From: an uncultured Pseudomonadota bacterium
GTDB taxonomy: Bacteria > Myxococcota_A > UBA796 > GCA-2862545
DNA: 64,000 nucleotides
Assembly: GCA_913061235.1 (NCBI GenBank)
Contig: CAJXTB010000001.1
Location: 558,001-622,000 of the forward strand
Reading direction: 5' to 3'
The position numbers and the translations under genes were made by a program. Positions 46,422-55,885 of the stretch are shown piece by piece. The first letter of the stretch is position 1. The number at the start of each line of letters is the position of its first letter. A model generated the notes under the pieces. The model was given only the letters and a program-made list of their open reading frames with translations. It was not told the origin of the DNA and ran no database searches.

Positions 46422-46485
46422 CGCCCGGCGCTTCGGTGTCTCATAGTATGTCCCCCGCAACCACAGCGACCGCTCTAGGAGTTCC

Positions 46486-47704
46486 ATGATTCGCGCATCA
46501 CTCGTCATTGCCGCCGCCGTTGCCCTGTGCCAGACCGCTGCTGCCCAAGACTGCCCGCCCGGAGCGGCCACCCAGTCCACCATTCCCAACGGCGCGTCCT
46601 TCCGTGTGCTGAGTCTGCATCCAGAGGACGCCTACTACACAAACTCGTACGCCCAGATCGTAGGTGTAGACGCCACAAGCACCGCTGAGCTCACCAACAA
46701 TGGCGACTGCTGGTACGGCGGCCCGGCAAACACGAACAGCGGTGAGTCGTACTACTTCTAAAAAGTGGCACTCGCTCTCGACACCCCCACCGGCGGAAAG
46801 ACAGGCAACGTCCCGGCGACGACAACGTGCCCGACCGACGCGATTCGTTCGACCCCCGCTGTCGGAAGCACCTACACCGTTCTCGGCATTCACCCAGATG
46901 ACGCCTACTCTGGAAGTCCAACCGTCTCCATTGGCGAGACCGTCACCTTTGACGAGGACACCACTCTGCGCGACGGTTGCTGGATTTCAGGACCCGCAAC
47001 CACCGCATCCGGGTCCGACTTGTACTTCTTCAAGGTCGCGGTCTCGGCGGGGCAGCGGAGGCCGAGTCATTGCAAGCTGTCCGGCGTCGGCAGCAACCGG
47101 TCCAATCCCCTCCGGCGCCCAAGTACGCTTCCTCGGTATCAACAGCGAAGACGCCTACTCGAACGGTGCCGGAACCTTCGCTATTGGCGACGTCATGACC
47201 ACGACCGGAGCCATGAATAGCAACGGTGCATGCTGGTACGGCGGCCCCACCGAAAGCACAGACGGCACCACTCAATACTTCTACAAAGCCGCCTTCGAGG
47301 TCATTTCGGGTGGCCGAGGTGCCGGAAGCAAAGACCCCATCGGCGGAACCCGAGACTCCATCGGCGGAACCCGAGACTCCATCGGCGGCGGTCGCAGAAG
47401 CATTGCAGACCAGCTGCGCACCCTGTCCCCAGACGACTCCCTAGACGCCAGCGCGCAGACCATCTTGGTGAGCAACTACGACCGGAACGGCAGCAGCAGC
47501 ATCGACACCATGAACGAAGTCAACCGCATTCCGTGCGACGTTCTGACTGCGTTGAACGTCCCCTACCAGGCGCGCTGGGGAACCTCAGTGCGTGTGTCCC
47601 TCGGGTTCAAGGACAACCTGATCTGGGTTGGCAGCAGCATTGGATTCAACGAGACCATGCGCAGCGTAGCGGACCGTCAGTTCGTCCGTTGCGGGATTCA
47701 GTAG
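46486..47704 (+). pseudogene. Exported three-repeat protein with nonsense codon and frameshift
   Basis: Starts at ATG 46486 with a signal peptide (MIRASLVIAAAVALCQTAAAQ). Three units of about 85 residues follow, each beginning with CP and holding HPEDAYY or HPDDAYS, then CWYGGP or CWISGP, and ending in a YFxKVA-like string. Unit 1 is cut by TAA at 46759-46761, exactly where the intact paralogue (47729-48604) has QLQKAAL; reading resumes in frame with KVALAL. Within GGGG at 47049-47052 one extra G shifts the frame; removing it restores GGRVIASCP and unit 3. A C-terminal domain unique to this copy (IADQLRTLSPDD to FVRCGIQ) ends at 47704. As read, only a 91-residue fragment would be made. Confidence 0.75.
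47341..47382 (+). repeat. Perfect 21-bp tandem repeat
   Basis: The 21-bp unit at 47341-47361 is repeated exactly at 47362-47382 and a partial third copy follows. It encodes the heptapeptide GGTRDSI twice in the linker before the C-terminal domain of the broken exported gene. Confidence 0.85.
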
Positions 47705-47728
47705 TACGCGTTCGTCCACGGGAGCCTC

Positions 47729-48604
47729 ATGAGTCATCTGCTCGCCCTCAACGTGCTGGTCATTGCGTGCTGTCAGACGGCAGCCGCACATGACTGCCCT
47801 CCTGGCGCCGCCACAATGCCGACCATTCGCAGTGGCACCTCATTCGTTGTACTGAGCCTTCTCCCAGAAGACCCCAACTACCACGAGTATGCCCAGATGA
47901 TGGGCATGGACGGAAAACCTACCGGAGACCTCACCAATACCGGAGGGTGCTGGTACGAAGGCCCTGTCAGAAGCGACTCTGGCGAGTCGTTCCAGCTCCA
48001 AAAGGCGGCTTTGTACCTGGACCTCATCACACGGGCGGACACCAGGACATACACCACGAACATCTGTCCAGCGGAGTCCATTCGAACGGTTCCCAATGCG
48101 GACACGGTGTACACGCTCTCCGCACTTCACCACGACGACGCGTACGCTGGTGGCGGCACAGCCCGACGCGAAACTCTCGTCTTCGAAGCAGGCGCGACCC
48201 TGACGGATGACTGCTGGATTTCAGGCCAAGCAGCCACCACGTCCGGCTCTGAACGGCACTTCTCCAAGGTCGCCCTCGCCGCACTGCCACAAGGCAGCCG
48301 AGTCATCGCCGGCTGTCCGTCGACCGCGACGACCGCCGCCATCCCACAGGGAACGCAACTGAAGTTCCTGGGTATCCACGCAGATGATGACTACTCAATG
48401 GGGGCCGGAAGCTTCGTCATTGGCGACGTCATGACCACCACCGCCATCCTGACCAACAATGGTTCCTGCTGGTTTGGCGGTCGCACTGAAATGGCCGACG
48501 ACAGCACCCAGCACTTCTTCAAAGCGGCCTTCGAAGTGGTCAGTGGCCCCGAAGCACTCGGACCCAACGCCCCCAGCGAAGGCGTTCAAGGTCAGGCCGA
48601 CTAG
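47729..48604 (+). CDS. Exported three-repeat protein, intact paralogue
   Basis: 291 residues. Signal peptide MSHLLALNVLVIACCQTAAAH. Three units as in the preceding broken gene: CPPGAATMPTIRSGTSFVVL with GCWYEGP; CPAESIRTVPNADTVYTL with DDCWISGQ; CPSTATTAAIPQGTQLKFLGIH with GSCWFGGR. Each has two Cys, one at the start and one before Trp, suggesting one disulfide per unit. There is no anchor, so the protein is probably secreted or periplasmic. It starts 24 bp after the neighbour and looks like a tandem duplicate that lacks the extra C-terminal domain. Family not recognised. Confidence 0.7.
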   Translation: MSHLLALNVLVIACCQTAAAHDCPPGAATMPTIRSGTSFVVLSLLPEDPNYHEYAQMMGMDGKPTGDLTNTGGCWYEGPVRSDSGESFQLQKAALYLDLITRADTRTYTTNICPAESIRTVPNADTVYTLSALHHDDAYAGGGTARRETLVFEAGATLTDDCWISGQAATTSGSERHFSKVALAALPQGSRVIAGCPSTATTAAIPQGTQLKFLGIHADDDYSMGAGSFVIGDVMTTTAILTNNGSCWFGGRTEMADDSTQHFFKAAFEVVSGPEALGPNAPSEGVQGQAD

Positions 48605-48820
48605 CGAATCTAGACGTGTCCCCGAGAACGTTCATACCCGCAGCAGTCAGGCATCAGACGACGAACAAGGCGGAAGCGCGACTATCGGAGCTACGCATTG
48701 TGCCGACCCCGGATTTGAGTGCCAGCTACCGTGCACGCATCACGGCAATCACTCGATTGGGACCGTTGACGGTGGCATTACACAGTCGACGGTAGCCGTT
48801 TGTCGCGGTATCTCGTGGCA

Positions 48821-50008
48821 ATGCGCAGCTTACTCTTCATTGTTCTGACAGGGTGTGGAACCGGGCTCACCGAGCTGGGTACCGACACTACGGACACCGC
48901 CGTCCAGGTCGGAGACGTCGTCATTGACGATGTCTCTCCATACTGGGGACCTGTCGCTGGCGGCACTCTCGTCACGATCACCGGCGTTGGATTCACTGAG
49001 GTTGAATCGGTAGAAGTTGGCGGACTCGACCTCGATTTCTTCCGAGAAGACGCCGAGCACATCATCGTCACCTCCCCCCCAGGCATTGTCGAAGGACCGG
49101 TTGAGGTGGTCGTGACCACTGGGTCAGGCATCGGTATTGACCCCGAGGGATTCTGGTACTCCGACAGCGGCCCGCCCGACCGCGGCAACGACATTGACGA
49201 CCCAGACACCGATAGCGACGGACAGGTCACCGCAACCGGCATGACGGGTGGACTCATTGAGCTCGCAATGCTCCAGGTCGCCTGCCCTTCCTGCTTCAAC
49301 CAGTCCAATGGCCTACAGGTCTCCGGAGCAGCGGCCTTTCACGCGCCGTCGCCCACCTCGTGGACCCAGTGGATTCCGCCCTCCGGCAGCTGCGCCATCA
49401 ACCCCAACCGCGGTGGGCCCACGACAGCCCGAGTGGACGTTGGCGAGTGGGTGTACCTGGAGAGCGGTTCGGCATCGATTCCCATGCGACGGACCAGCGG
49501 GCAAGGCGGTCTGTACTACGATGCCGCTGGCCTTGGTGAGTCCGACTACCTCCGCAATGCCTCCTTCGACGTCAACGTTCCAGACGGCGGAGCTGGCGGG
49601 GGCTTCCGAATCGACGGCGGAATGGTGAGCAGCCAAGGTTTCGACTCGGTCAGCCCGCAGGAAATGCTGTACGTCAACCCAGAAGCCGCCTTCGCAGCAC
49701 CAGTTTCCCAGCAAGGCCAGGTGTTTTCATGGTCGCCGAGCGGGGGTATCGGAACGTTCATGGTCCAGCTGGACGTCTACGCGTCTGACGGCAGCGTCTT
49801 GCTCGGCTCAGTCGTCTGCTACGGCCCGGACAACGGCTCTATGGTTGTGCCCGGCGGGATGCTCAGCGGGTTCCCGTCGTACGGACTCGTGGCGATTGGT
49901 ATGTACCGCTACAAGGTCTCCGAGACCGTCATTCCGTCCAACGGCGCAACACTGCAAGCGATCAGTCAGTTCGGCGTAATGGGGACCGGAACACTGGTAC
50001 CGTTCTAG
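48821..50008 (+). CDS. IPT/TIG-domain lipoprotein
   Basis: 395 residues from ATG 48821. Lipobox in MRSLLFIVLTGCGTG. Residues 35-110 are an IPT/TIG immunoglobulin-like domain (VSPYWGPVAGGTLVTITGVGF, VEVGGLDLDFF, VTSPPGIVEGPVEVVVTT), the fold seen in many surface receptors. An Asp-rich linker (DIDDPDTDSDG) leads to a beta-rich C-terminal domain of about 250 residues with paired Cys (VACPSCFNQ, GSCAINP) that I do not recognise. A cell-surface lipoprotein is inferred. Confidence 0.75.
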   Translation: MRSLLFIVLTGCGTGLTELGTDTTDTAVQVGDVVIDDVSPYWGPVAGGTLVTITGVGFTEVESVEVGGLDLDFFREDAEHIIVTSPPGIVEGPVEVVVTTGSGIGIDPEGFWYSDSGPPDRGNDIDDPDTDSDGQVTATGMTGGLIELAMLQVACPSCFNQSNGLQVSGAAAFHAPSPTSWTQWIPPSGSCAINPNRGGPTTARVDVGEWVYLESGSASIPMRRTSGQGGLYYDAAGLGESDYLRNASFDVNVPDGGAGGGFRIDGGMVSSQGFDSVSPQEMLYVNPEAAFAAPVSQQGQVFSWSPSGGIGTFMVQLDVYASDGSVLLGSVVCYGPDNGSMVVPGGMLSGFPSYGLVAIGMYRYKVSETVIPSNGATLQAISQFGVMGTGTLVPF

Positions 50009-50147
50009 CGTCGTTCCTCACGGATAGCGGCTTCTCGGGCTAACCCTGCCAATCAACGGCGCGTCATTGTACGAAGTCGTTTGTCCAAATGCTGTCTGTT
50101 TGGTATTCAGTCCTCAGCAACCATCGGTGCCTATGGGGAGAATCACT

Positions 50148-51770
50148 ATGCATCGTACACTGTTGGTTGCCTTGTGCCTGGTCGGCACCGCCAACGCCGC
50201 TGACATCACCAGCGTTCTTCCGGGCGGAGCCTACAGGGTGGATGATTTCTCCTCATCGACAGTCTGGGTAGGTGGCGTCGCACCCGGCACAGCAGACCGA
50301 GTCTTTGTGGAAAGAACGGGCTTTGTTTGGACACTCACCTACGACGTGGGCGCGCCGGCCGTGCTTGAGGGTTGGTACAACGGGGGGACCATCGTCTTCT
50401 TTGACCAGCCCCTCACGGTGACCAACAACCTGTCAGTACGCGACGGAACATTCCACGATCAGGGTCACGACATCACGGTGCTTGGAGAGCTGCAGAACTC
50501 TTCCAATGGGTCCGGTGACGGATTTGGCGGAACTCTGGTGCGGGGCGGCGGGACCTATACCCTTGGCGGTCTACGCCTTCAGCGCAACAGTAACTTCAGC
50601 TTCCGGCCCGGCGACACCATCGATGGCAGCTATCATGCGCTACTCGGCTCCGGCACGTACCCAGACATTGAGGTCCGGCAAGACGCCGCCTTGTACGGTG
50701 ATGATCTGGACATTGGCTTGTCTTTTGACGACGCCACTGGCGACATAAACCTTGGCTACACCAGCGCAGTCGACAATTCTCAGATCACATTGTACTGGGA
50801 CTCCTCACTCCAAGGTAGCATCGACTGGACACTGCGTTGGAAGGGCAACCACGAGACAGCGCTTCGCACCTACTACACCAACGGTCAGCTAGTCGTTGGC
50901 GCCTTGCCCAGTGGCGAATCCTTCAACCCCACCGACAACATCTTCTACAACTCCTCTGACGACTACACCTATGTCGCCTTTGAGCAATTAGATTCGGATG
51001 GAGACGGTGTCCCGGACGTCAGCGACAACTGCCCAACAGACAACCAGAAGGGCGACCCCGGATTCTGCGGCTGCGACTGGATTGACGTAGACGCCGACCT
51101 CGACTCCTTCGTCGACAGCTGTGTGCACACAACAGCTTTTGTCGACGACCGAGCCACAATACTCCCCGGTGCCACTATTGACGCCGACGCCGTGGTTTCC
51201 GCTCGAGCTCAGGTAGGCGGAACCGTCGATCAACGCGCCATCATCAGCCGCAATGCCGTGGTCCTTGGCACTGTTGGCGAAGACACGGTCATTGGCCGTG
51301 GCGTCACCATTGATGCCGGTGCAACCATCGGAGATGGCGCGCTCATCTCCTACGCAGCGGACATTGGCAACAGCTCGGTGGGTGATGACACCGTCATCGG
51401 GCCCCTAGTGAACATCGGAGACTCCTGCACGCTCGGCAACAACGTCGCCATTGGTCGCGACACAAGCCTAGGCAACAGCGTTCAAATTGCCAACGATGTC
51501 GTGTTTGGACCCGACAGCCAGATCAACAACAGCTGCGTCTTCGAACAGTCCGTGAAGATTCGCAAGGGTGCCATCATCGGAGACAACGTGACCGTCCGAC
51601 AAGGCGCGAAGGTGGGTCGTGACTCGACTCTCGGAGCCATCAGCGGTGCTGCAACGGAGATTGGCTCGAACGCCTCACTACGGGCCGTGGTGACGGTTCC
51701 TGCCGGCTTCTGCGTGCCCTCCAATGAGACTATCCCTCGCGGCATCGAAGTCGACACCGCCTGCCCCTAG
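50148..51770 (+). CDS. Exported protein with TSP3-like motif and C-terminal hexapeptide beta-helix
   Basis: 540 residues from ATG 50148 (TGGGGAG upstream). Signal peptide MHRTLLVALCLVGTANAAD. Residues 20-290 are beta-rich and unassigned. Residues 295-345 hold a calcium-binding-like thrombospondin type 3 string (DSDGDGVPDVSDNCPTDNQKGD) with extra Cys. Residues 350-525 are hexapeptide repeats of the left-handed beta-helix type (ATIDADAVVSARAQVGG, VTIDAGATIGDGA, IGDNVTVRQGAKVG), normally found in cytoplasmic acyltransferases. Here they are exported and lack an obvious catalytic partner domain, so a structural role is likely. Confidence 0.75.
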   Translation: MHRTLLVALCLVGTANAADITSVLPGGAYRVDDFSSSTVWVGGVAPGTADRVFVERTGFVWTLTYDVGAPAVLEGWYNGGTIVFFDQPLTVTNNLSVRDGTFHDQGHDITVLGELQNSSNGSGDGFGGTLVRGGGTYTLGGLRLQRNSNFSFRPGDTIDGSYHALLGSGTYPDIEVRQDAALYGDDLDIGLSFDDATGDINLGYTSAVDNSQITLYWDSSLQGSIDWTLRWKGNHETALRTYYTNGQLVVGALPSGESFNPTDNIFYNSSDDYTYVAFEQLDSDGDGVPDVSDNCPTDNQKGDPGFCGCDWIDVDADLDSFVDSCVHTTAFVDDRATILPGATIDADAVVSARAQVGGTVDQRAIISRNAVVLGTVGEDTVIGRGVTIDAGATIGDGALISYAADIGNSSVGDDTVIGPLVNIGDSCTLGNNVAIGRDTSLGNSVQIANDVVFGPDSQINNSCVFEQSVKIRKGAIIGDNVTVRQGAKVGRDSTLGAISGAATEIGSNASLRAVVTVPAGFCVPSNETIPRGIEVDTACP

Positions 51771-51822
51771 GACCCGGAGGGCGGCTAAGCAACTGGCTAC
51801 CCGACCGCCCCAGAGCCAAAAA

Positions 51823-51848
51823 AACGCCAACCCCATGGGGTTGGCGTT
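51823..51848 (-). terminator. Strong intrinsic terminator between converging genes
   Basis: AACGCCAACCCC (51823-51834) is a perfect 12-bp inverted match to GGGGTTGGCGTT (51837-51848). On the minus strand it is followed by a run of seven or more T, so it should terminate the aminotransferase gene; on the plus strand the tail is CTTAG and termination of the beta-helix gene would be weaker. Confidence 0.85.
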
Positions 51849-51880
51849 CTTAGTGATGCACCTGAGCACGGGAGCCGCCG

Positions 51881-53416
51881 TTAGACGGCGCTCTGCGCGA
51901 GTTCACCGCTCGTCGGAAGCTCAACCTTAGACGTGTTGCCCACTTGGTTCAGGACACTGCGAACCACGTCCAAGACCAGCTCAACTTCCTTCTCGGTAAT
52001 GCGGAAGTGCGGCGTGAACCGAAGCGCGTTCTTACCACCGTGAATGACGCCCAGTCCCTGACGGCGACACAGCTCTTCAATGCCGCCGTAGCCGACAACC
52101 ATGCACTGCTTCGGGTCGAGCTCAGCGGCACACAACAGTCCCGTTCCCTGCACTTGTGTCACAAGGCCAGGCATCTCGGTCATCAGAGCCTCAAGGCCTG
52201 CAAGAAGCTGCGCACCACGCTCACGGATGTTCGCGCGAAGCTCCGGAGTGACGGTATCCAAGACAGCGCAGCCGATTTCCAAAGCGCGCGGGTTGGTGGT
52301 CATGGAGTTGCCGTACACGCCACGTTGGTAGGTATCAGCGGCCTTCTCGTTGCAGCCCAAGACAGACAGTGGGAACTGGCCACCATTGATAGCCTTGGAC
52401 CAGGTCTCCATGTCTGGAATGACGCAGTCTTCGAAGCCCGGGTAGTCGCAGATCGACAGCGAGCCGGTGCCACGAAGGCCGGCCTGAATGCTGTCCACCA
52501 GCAACATGGTGCCGCGCTGAGCGGTGAGCTTGCGCGCCAGGTCATAGAACTCGCGGGTCACGGCCATACCCGGACAGCCCTCGCCCTGAATCGGCTCCAT
52601 CAGCATCATCTGGATGAAGATGTTGTTGTCATCCGCGTGCTGGAACATGGCCCGAAGCGCGTCGCAGTCGTTCATGGGCACGGTCAACAGGTCGGACATG
52701 TCCCGGAACGACGCGAGGTACTTGGTGTACTTGGCACGGGTGGAGTCGGAAGCCCGTGCCGGAAGGTAGGTACGGCCATGGAAGCCATCTGCCAGGGCCA
52801 AGTAGCGAATCGACTTGCCATGGTTCGGCGCGCCCTCTGCGGTCTGGTGGAGCGCGTTGATGTCCGCAATGCGACAGGCCAGAGTCACAGCCTCGCTGCC
52901 CGAGTTCAGGCAGAGAAAGCGGTCAAAGGGACAATCGCCGCGCGTGTGGCCGAGCTCGGCGCGCAGCTTGTCGTTGAAGCGCTTCTGGCTGATCGACGGT
53001 GTCATGACGTTCGCCATGACCCATGGCTGGCTCATGGCGTCCATGATTTCATTGGGCGCATGTCCTAGACCGAGCATGCCGTAGCCGCCGTTGTCGTGAA
53101 GCACAGCGCCGTGAGCCGTCACAATCCATGGCCCCTTGGCAGCCAAGGCCACGTAGGGATTAATGGAGTCGTCCGCGTAGAAGTTGACGTACCCGGACTG
53201 AATCGACTTACGAAGCTCAGTCTCGTTCATGGCCACCAAGTTCGGGTATTCCTTGCGAATCGTGGCCTGGGCGCGATGGGCCATCTCCACAGCTTCCACA
53301 AGCGTCGGATCCGCTTCTGCGAAGTCGGCAATGATGTCATTCGGCAAGCCAACGGTCCCACTCTTTCCAGAGTGTAGACGCATTTCTTCGAGCTTGGTCA
53401 AGGTGCTATTGGTCAT
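51881..53416 (-). CDS. Class III pyridoxal-phosphate aminotransferase
   Basis: 511 residues from ATG 53416, chosen for the GGAG just upstream; a GTG-type longer start at 53482 is possible. Family marks of fold type I class III enzymes: LNSGSEAVTLACRIAD (cofactor phosphate loop), ADGFHGRTYLPA, MMLMEPIQGEGCPGM, LLVDSIQAGLRGTG (where Asp binds the pyridine N), and the Schiff-base Lys in TWSKAINGGQFPLSVLG. It may be close to the lysine 6-aminotransferase or 4-aminobutyrate group; the substrate is not determined. A strong terminator follows it. Confidence 0.88.
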   Translation of the reverse strand: MTNSTLTKLEEMRLHSGKSGTVGLPNDIIADFAEADPTLVEAVEMAHRAQATIRKEYPNLVAMNETELRKSIQSGYVNFYADDSINPYVALAAKGPWIVTAHGAVLHDNGGYGMLGLGHAPNEIMDAMSQPWVMANVMTPSISQKRFNDKLRAELGHTRGDCPFDRFLCLNSGSEAVTLACRIADINALHQTAEGAPNHGKSIRYLALADGFHGRTYLPARASDSTRAKYTKYLASFRDMSDLLTVPMNDCDALRAMFQHADDNNIFIQMMLMEPIQGEGCPGMAVTREFYDLARKLTAQRGTMLLVDSIQAGLRGTGSLSICDYPGFEDCVIPDMETWSKAINGGQFPLSVLGCNEKAADTYQRGVYGNSMTTNPRALEIGCAVLDTVTPELRANIRERGAQLLAGLEALMTEMPGLVTQVQGTGLLCAAELDPKQCMVVGYGGIEELCRRQGLGVIHGGKNALRFTPHFRITEKEVELVLDVVRSVLNQVGNTSKVELPTSGELAQSAV

Positions 53417-53505
53417 TGCAGACTCCACAGATGGTGCGATGATGCCGCTATTAACGGAGTCTGCGACCGTATCTCGGTTCACAGCTCTCCGCCTGTGCAG
53501 TCCCG

Positions 53506-54210
53506 TCAGCGCCTGCGCTTGATCCGCTTACGCAGCCACAAAAGGTAGAAAGCTGCACCGTAGGCAACCCCGCCCAGATGAGCCATGTGTGCCGTGCGGT
53601 CCTGTACAACACCGACCACGCCGAGAAGGTCAATGCCAATGAACAACAGCACGGCGATCCCGGCGGGAACGGGCACCACGAAGAACAACAGCAGTCTGCG
53701 TTCCGGGAAGAGGAAGGCGTAGACGACAGCAATGCCCATCACCGCCCCACTCGCCCCGAGCGCGCCAGTGGGGTCGCCCATGATGAGCCCCCACGCAACG
53801 TGCGCCACAGAGGCTGCAATCGCGGCCATCACGTACAGCTGAACAAACAGAACATCGCGCAGAACTTGATGTACGGCCGTTCCGAACACGTACAAGCCAA
53901 TCATATTGAACAGCAGATGGGTTGGTTCAACGTGACTAAACTCGCTGGTCAACACGGTCCACACCCTGCCGGACTGCAACACATCCACCGACAAGATGAA
54001 GTTCTCCTGCATCTGGGCGAACACCCATGTCCAGCCGGTCATGGGTACGCCCACGCTACCCAAAGTGAGCGCTGAGGCGTCTGCATTGCGTCGGGCAAGC
54101 TGCCACAGCACGTACACCGCAACATTGATGCCGATCAGCACCCACAGCAGACGAGGGTCGTAGTGGGAGAGAAGACGGCGCTTTCGGACGGACCAGGATT
54201 CGTTGGACAT
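53506..54210 (-). CDS. Rhomboid-family intramembrane serine protease
   Basis: 234 residues with six predicted membrane helices. Catalytic Ser154 lies in GALGASGAVMG and catalytic His211 in AHLGGVAYG, with the helix-2 motif HLLFNMIGLYVFG. The L1-loop Trp/Arg region (SGRVWTVLTSEFSH) is present. Rhomboids cleave membrane-anchored substrates; in organisms with rhombosortase-type tails they can process C-terminal anchors, and MYXO-CTERM-like tails occur in this window (1150, 60724), but a link is only an inference. Basic tail RKRIKRRR. Transcribed codirectionally with the genes on both sides. Confidence 0.9.
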   Translation of the reverse strand: MSNESWSVRKRRLLSHYDPRLLWVLIGINVAVYVLWQLARRNADASALTLGSVGVPMTGWTWVFAQMQENFILSVDVLQSGRVWTVLTSEFSHVEPTHLLFNMIGLYVFGTAVHQVLRDVLFVQLYVMAAIAASVAHVAWGLIMGDPTGALGASGAVMGIAVVYAFLFPERRLLLFFVVPVPAGIAVLLFIGIDLLGVVGVVQDRTAHMAHLGGVAYGAAFYLLWLRKRIKRRR

Positions 54211-54243
54211 GCCCAGGGTCTACCGCGTCACAGCGCCGGCGCC

Positions 54244-55101
54244 CTATTCAATGCCAACGCAACGCTCTGTACCGTCAAAACTGCCGACGAAGTATTCAAT
54301 CAACACATCCATCGTGGCTGCGGACTGCTCGTCCACATGGAACGTCGACAGTACAATCCTGCCGCCGTCCTCGGGCTCGAAGCTCACCAACAACGGCACG
54401 TCGTCCACCCAGACCGGATCCGCGGTGGCATCCGGCCGAACCTGAACACGGCCAGTCATATGAACGACCGTCTCTGCTGAGACGCCGTCAATCACCACAC
54501 TATCGGTGTAGTCCACAACAATCTGCAGCTCGCTGCGACCCAGGGCAGCCGCCAGCTCTTCGTCCACCACGGCTGCGGTGATGTCAACGTCCATGCCACG
54601 CTGAGCTGCGTCCAAGACAGCGTCATCGCCCCAGAAGTCGATAGCCTCTGGAGCCACGGCTTCGACAAGGTCGTACGACCAATCTGTGGCGAACAGAATG
54701 CCTCCGCGGCCTAGGTACCGGCGTAGGTTGTCCGCGACCTGGTCGTCTCGCAGGAAGACGTCATCTGCCCCCAGCCCGTTGTACTCGCGCAACCCCAGAC
54801 CGCGCGTGCCGGAGCCTACAAAGACGGTTCGAAAGCCCGAGAGCTGCCCTGCCCCATCCGTTCCCACAAACAAATCCTCGACCTTCGAGTCCAAGCGGTC
54901 TGGGTCGAATGAGTCGTCCCAAGCGGCGGTGCTGATCAGGCCTTCAAACGTGCTGTGCCGGACATCCGCGCGCAGAAAGGGCTCAGCGATGTTGTCGAAG
55001 TCGCCCAGTACAACCGCAACTTCGTCCGTCCAGCTTCCGCACAGGGAGTTTCCAGTGCACCCAGAAACGGCAACGAGGCCCATCAAGGGAAACAACCGCA
55101 T
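54244..55101 (-). CDS. Lipoprotein with GATase-like domain
   Basis: 285 residues. Lipobox in MGLVAVSGCTGN. The mature part starts with VAVVLGDFDNIAEPFLRADVR and contains a Rossmann-like alternation ending in VADNLRRYLGRGGILFATDWSYDLVEAV, the kind of sequence seen in ThuA/class I glutamine-amidotransferase-like domains that lack catalysis. A beta-rich C-terminus (VVHMTGRVQVR, RIVLSTFHVDEQ) follows. A similar RGGGAVVITQ element occurs in the exported gene at 19066. Outer or inner membrane lipoprotein; function unknown. Confidence 0.7.
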   Translation of the reverse strand: MRLFPLMGLVAVSGCTGNSLCGSWTDEVAVVLGDFDNIAEPFLRADVRHSTFEGLISTAAWDDSFDPDRLDSKVEDLFVGTDGAGQLSGFRTVFVGSGTRGLGLREYNGLGADDVFLRDDQVADNLRRYLGRGGILFATDWSYDLVEAVAPEAIDFWGDDAVLDAAQRGMDVDITAAVVDEELAAALGRSELQIVVDYTDSVVIDGVSAETVVHMTGRVQVRPDATADPVWVDDVPLLVSFEPEDGGRIVLSTFHVDEQSAATMDVLIEYFVGSFDGTERCVGIE

Positions 55102-55204
55102 TTAGACTCCAGACATCCGTGCACCCTCACATTGTCTGAAGTGTGGCCAGTCCGTCAAAAGGATTGCTTGGAATAGTTAGGTCCGTGCCTACGTCTGCTG
55201 AGAC

Positions 55205-55885
55205 ATGCCTACCATTCTGCTGATCGACGACGACCTAACCCTGCTCGATGTCCTAAGTCTCGCCATTGAGGACGACGGGCACACCGTGCTGACCGCAAGC
55301 AACGGCAATGACGGCCTCGCCCGCATTGCCGCGGACCTACCCGACGCCGTTGTGTGCGACGTGAACATGCCGGGGCTCGACGGTTTCTCGTTGTGCCAGC
55401 GACTGCGCAGCTCCGGCAATCTCGTTCCCCTGGTGCTGCTGACCTCGCGCGACAACGACATTGACGAGGCCATGGGCCTGGAGTTCGGTGCCGATGACTA
55501 CGTGGCCAAGCCCTTCTCCACCCGTGTTCTACTCGCCCGCATTCGCGGACTGTTGCGACGTCAAAACGCCCCGCCGACTGCTGCACAGCCCAATCTAGTG
55601 GGCCTGCACCTCGACGCCGAACGGCTGACAGCCACCTACAACGGTGAGCCCTTGACCACTACGGTCACCGAGTTTCGCCTTCTGCAAGCCCTCACCTCAC
55701 GCCCTGGTGTTGTGTTCTCACGCGACCGACTGCTGGCAATGGCCCGAGGAGATGACTCGGTGGTGGCCATTCGCATTGTCGACACCTACGTCCGTCGACT
55801 GCGGCGTCTCTTGGAAGCCGTTGACCCGGAGTTCGATGCGCTACAGACCGTAGTAGGCGCCGGATATTTCTGGCGAGAGTCATGA
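55205..55885 (+). CDS. OmpR/PhoB-family response regulator, CreB-like
   Basis: 226 residues. Receiver domain 1-120 with acidic pocket Asp8-Asp9, phospho-acceptor Asp52 in VVCDVNMPG, Thr80 in LLTS and Lys102 in YVAKPFS. A winged-helix output domain covers 130-226 (LTTTVTEFRLLQALTSRPGVVFSRDRLL, VDTYVRRLRRLLE, VVGAGYFW). It is translationally coupled to the histidine kinase gene (ATGA overlap). The family binds direct repeats with 11-bp spacing, and such an array sits at 56882-56941, upstream of the next gene. Confidence 0.92.
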   Translation: MPTILLIDDDLTLLDVLSLAIEDDGHTVLTASNGNDGLARIAADLPDAVVCDVNMPGLDGFSLCQRLRSSGNLVPLVLLTSRDNDIDEAMGLEFGADDYVAKPFSTRVLLARIRGLLRRQNAPPTAAQPNLVGLHLDAERLTATYNGEPLTTTVTEFRLLQALTSRPGVVFSRDRLLAMARGDDSVVAIRIVDTYVRRLRRLLEAVDPEFDALQTVVGAGYFWRES

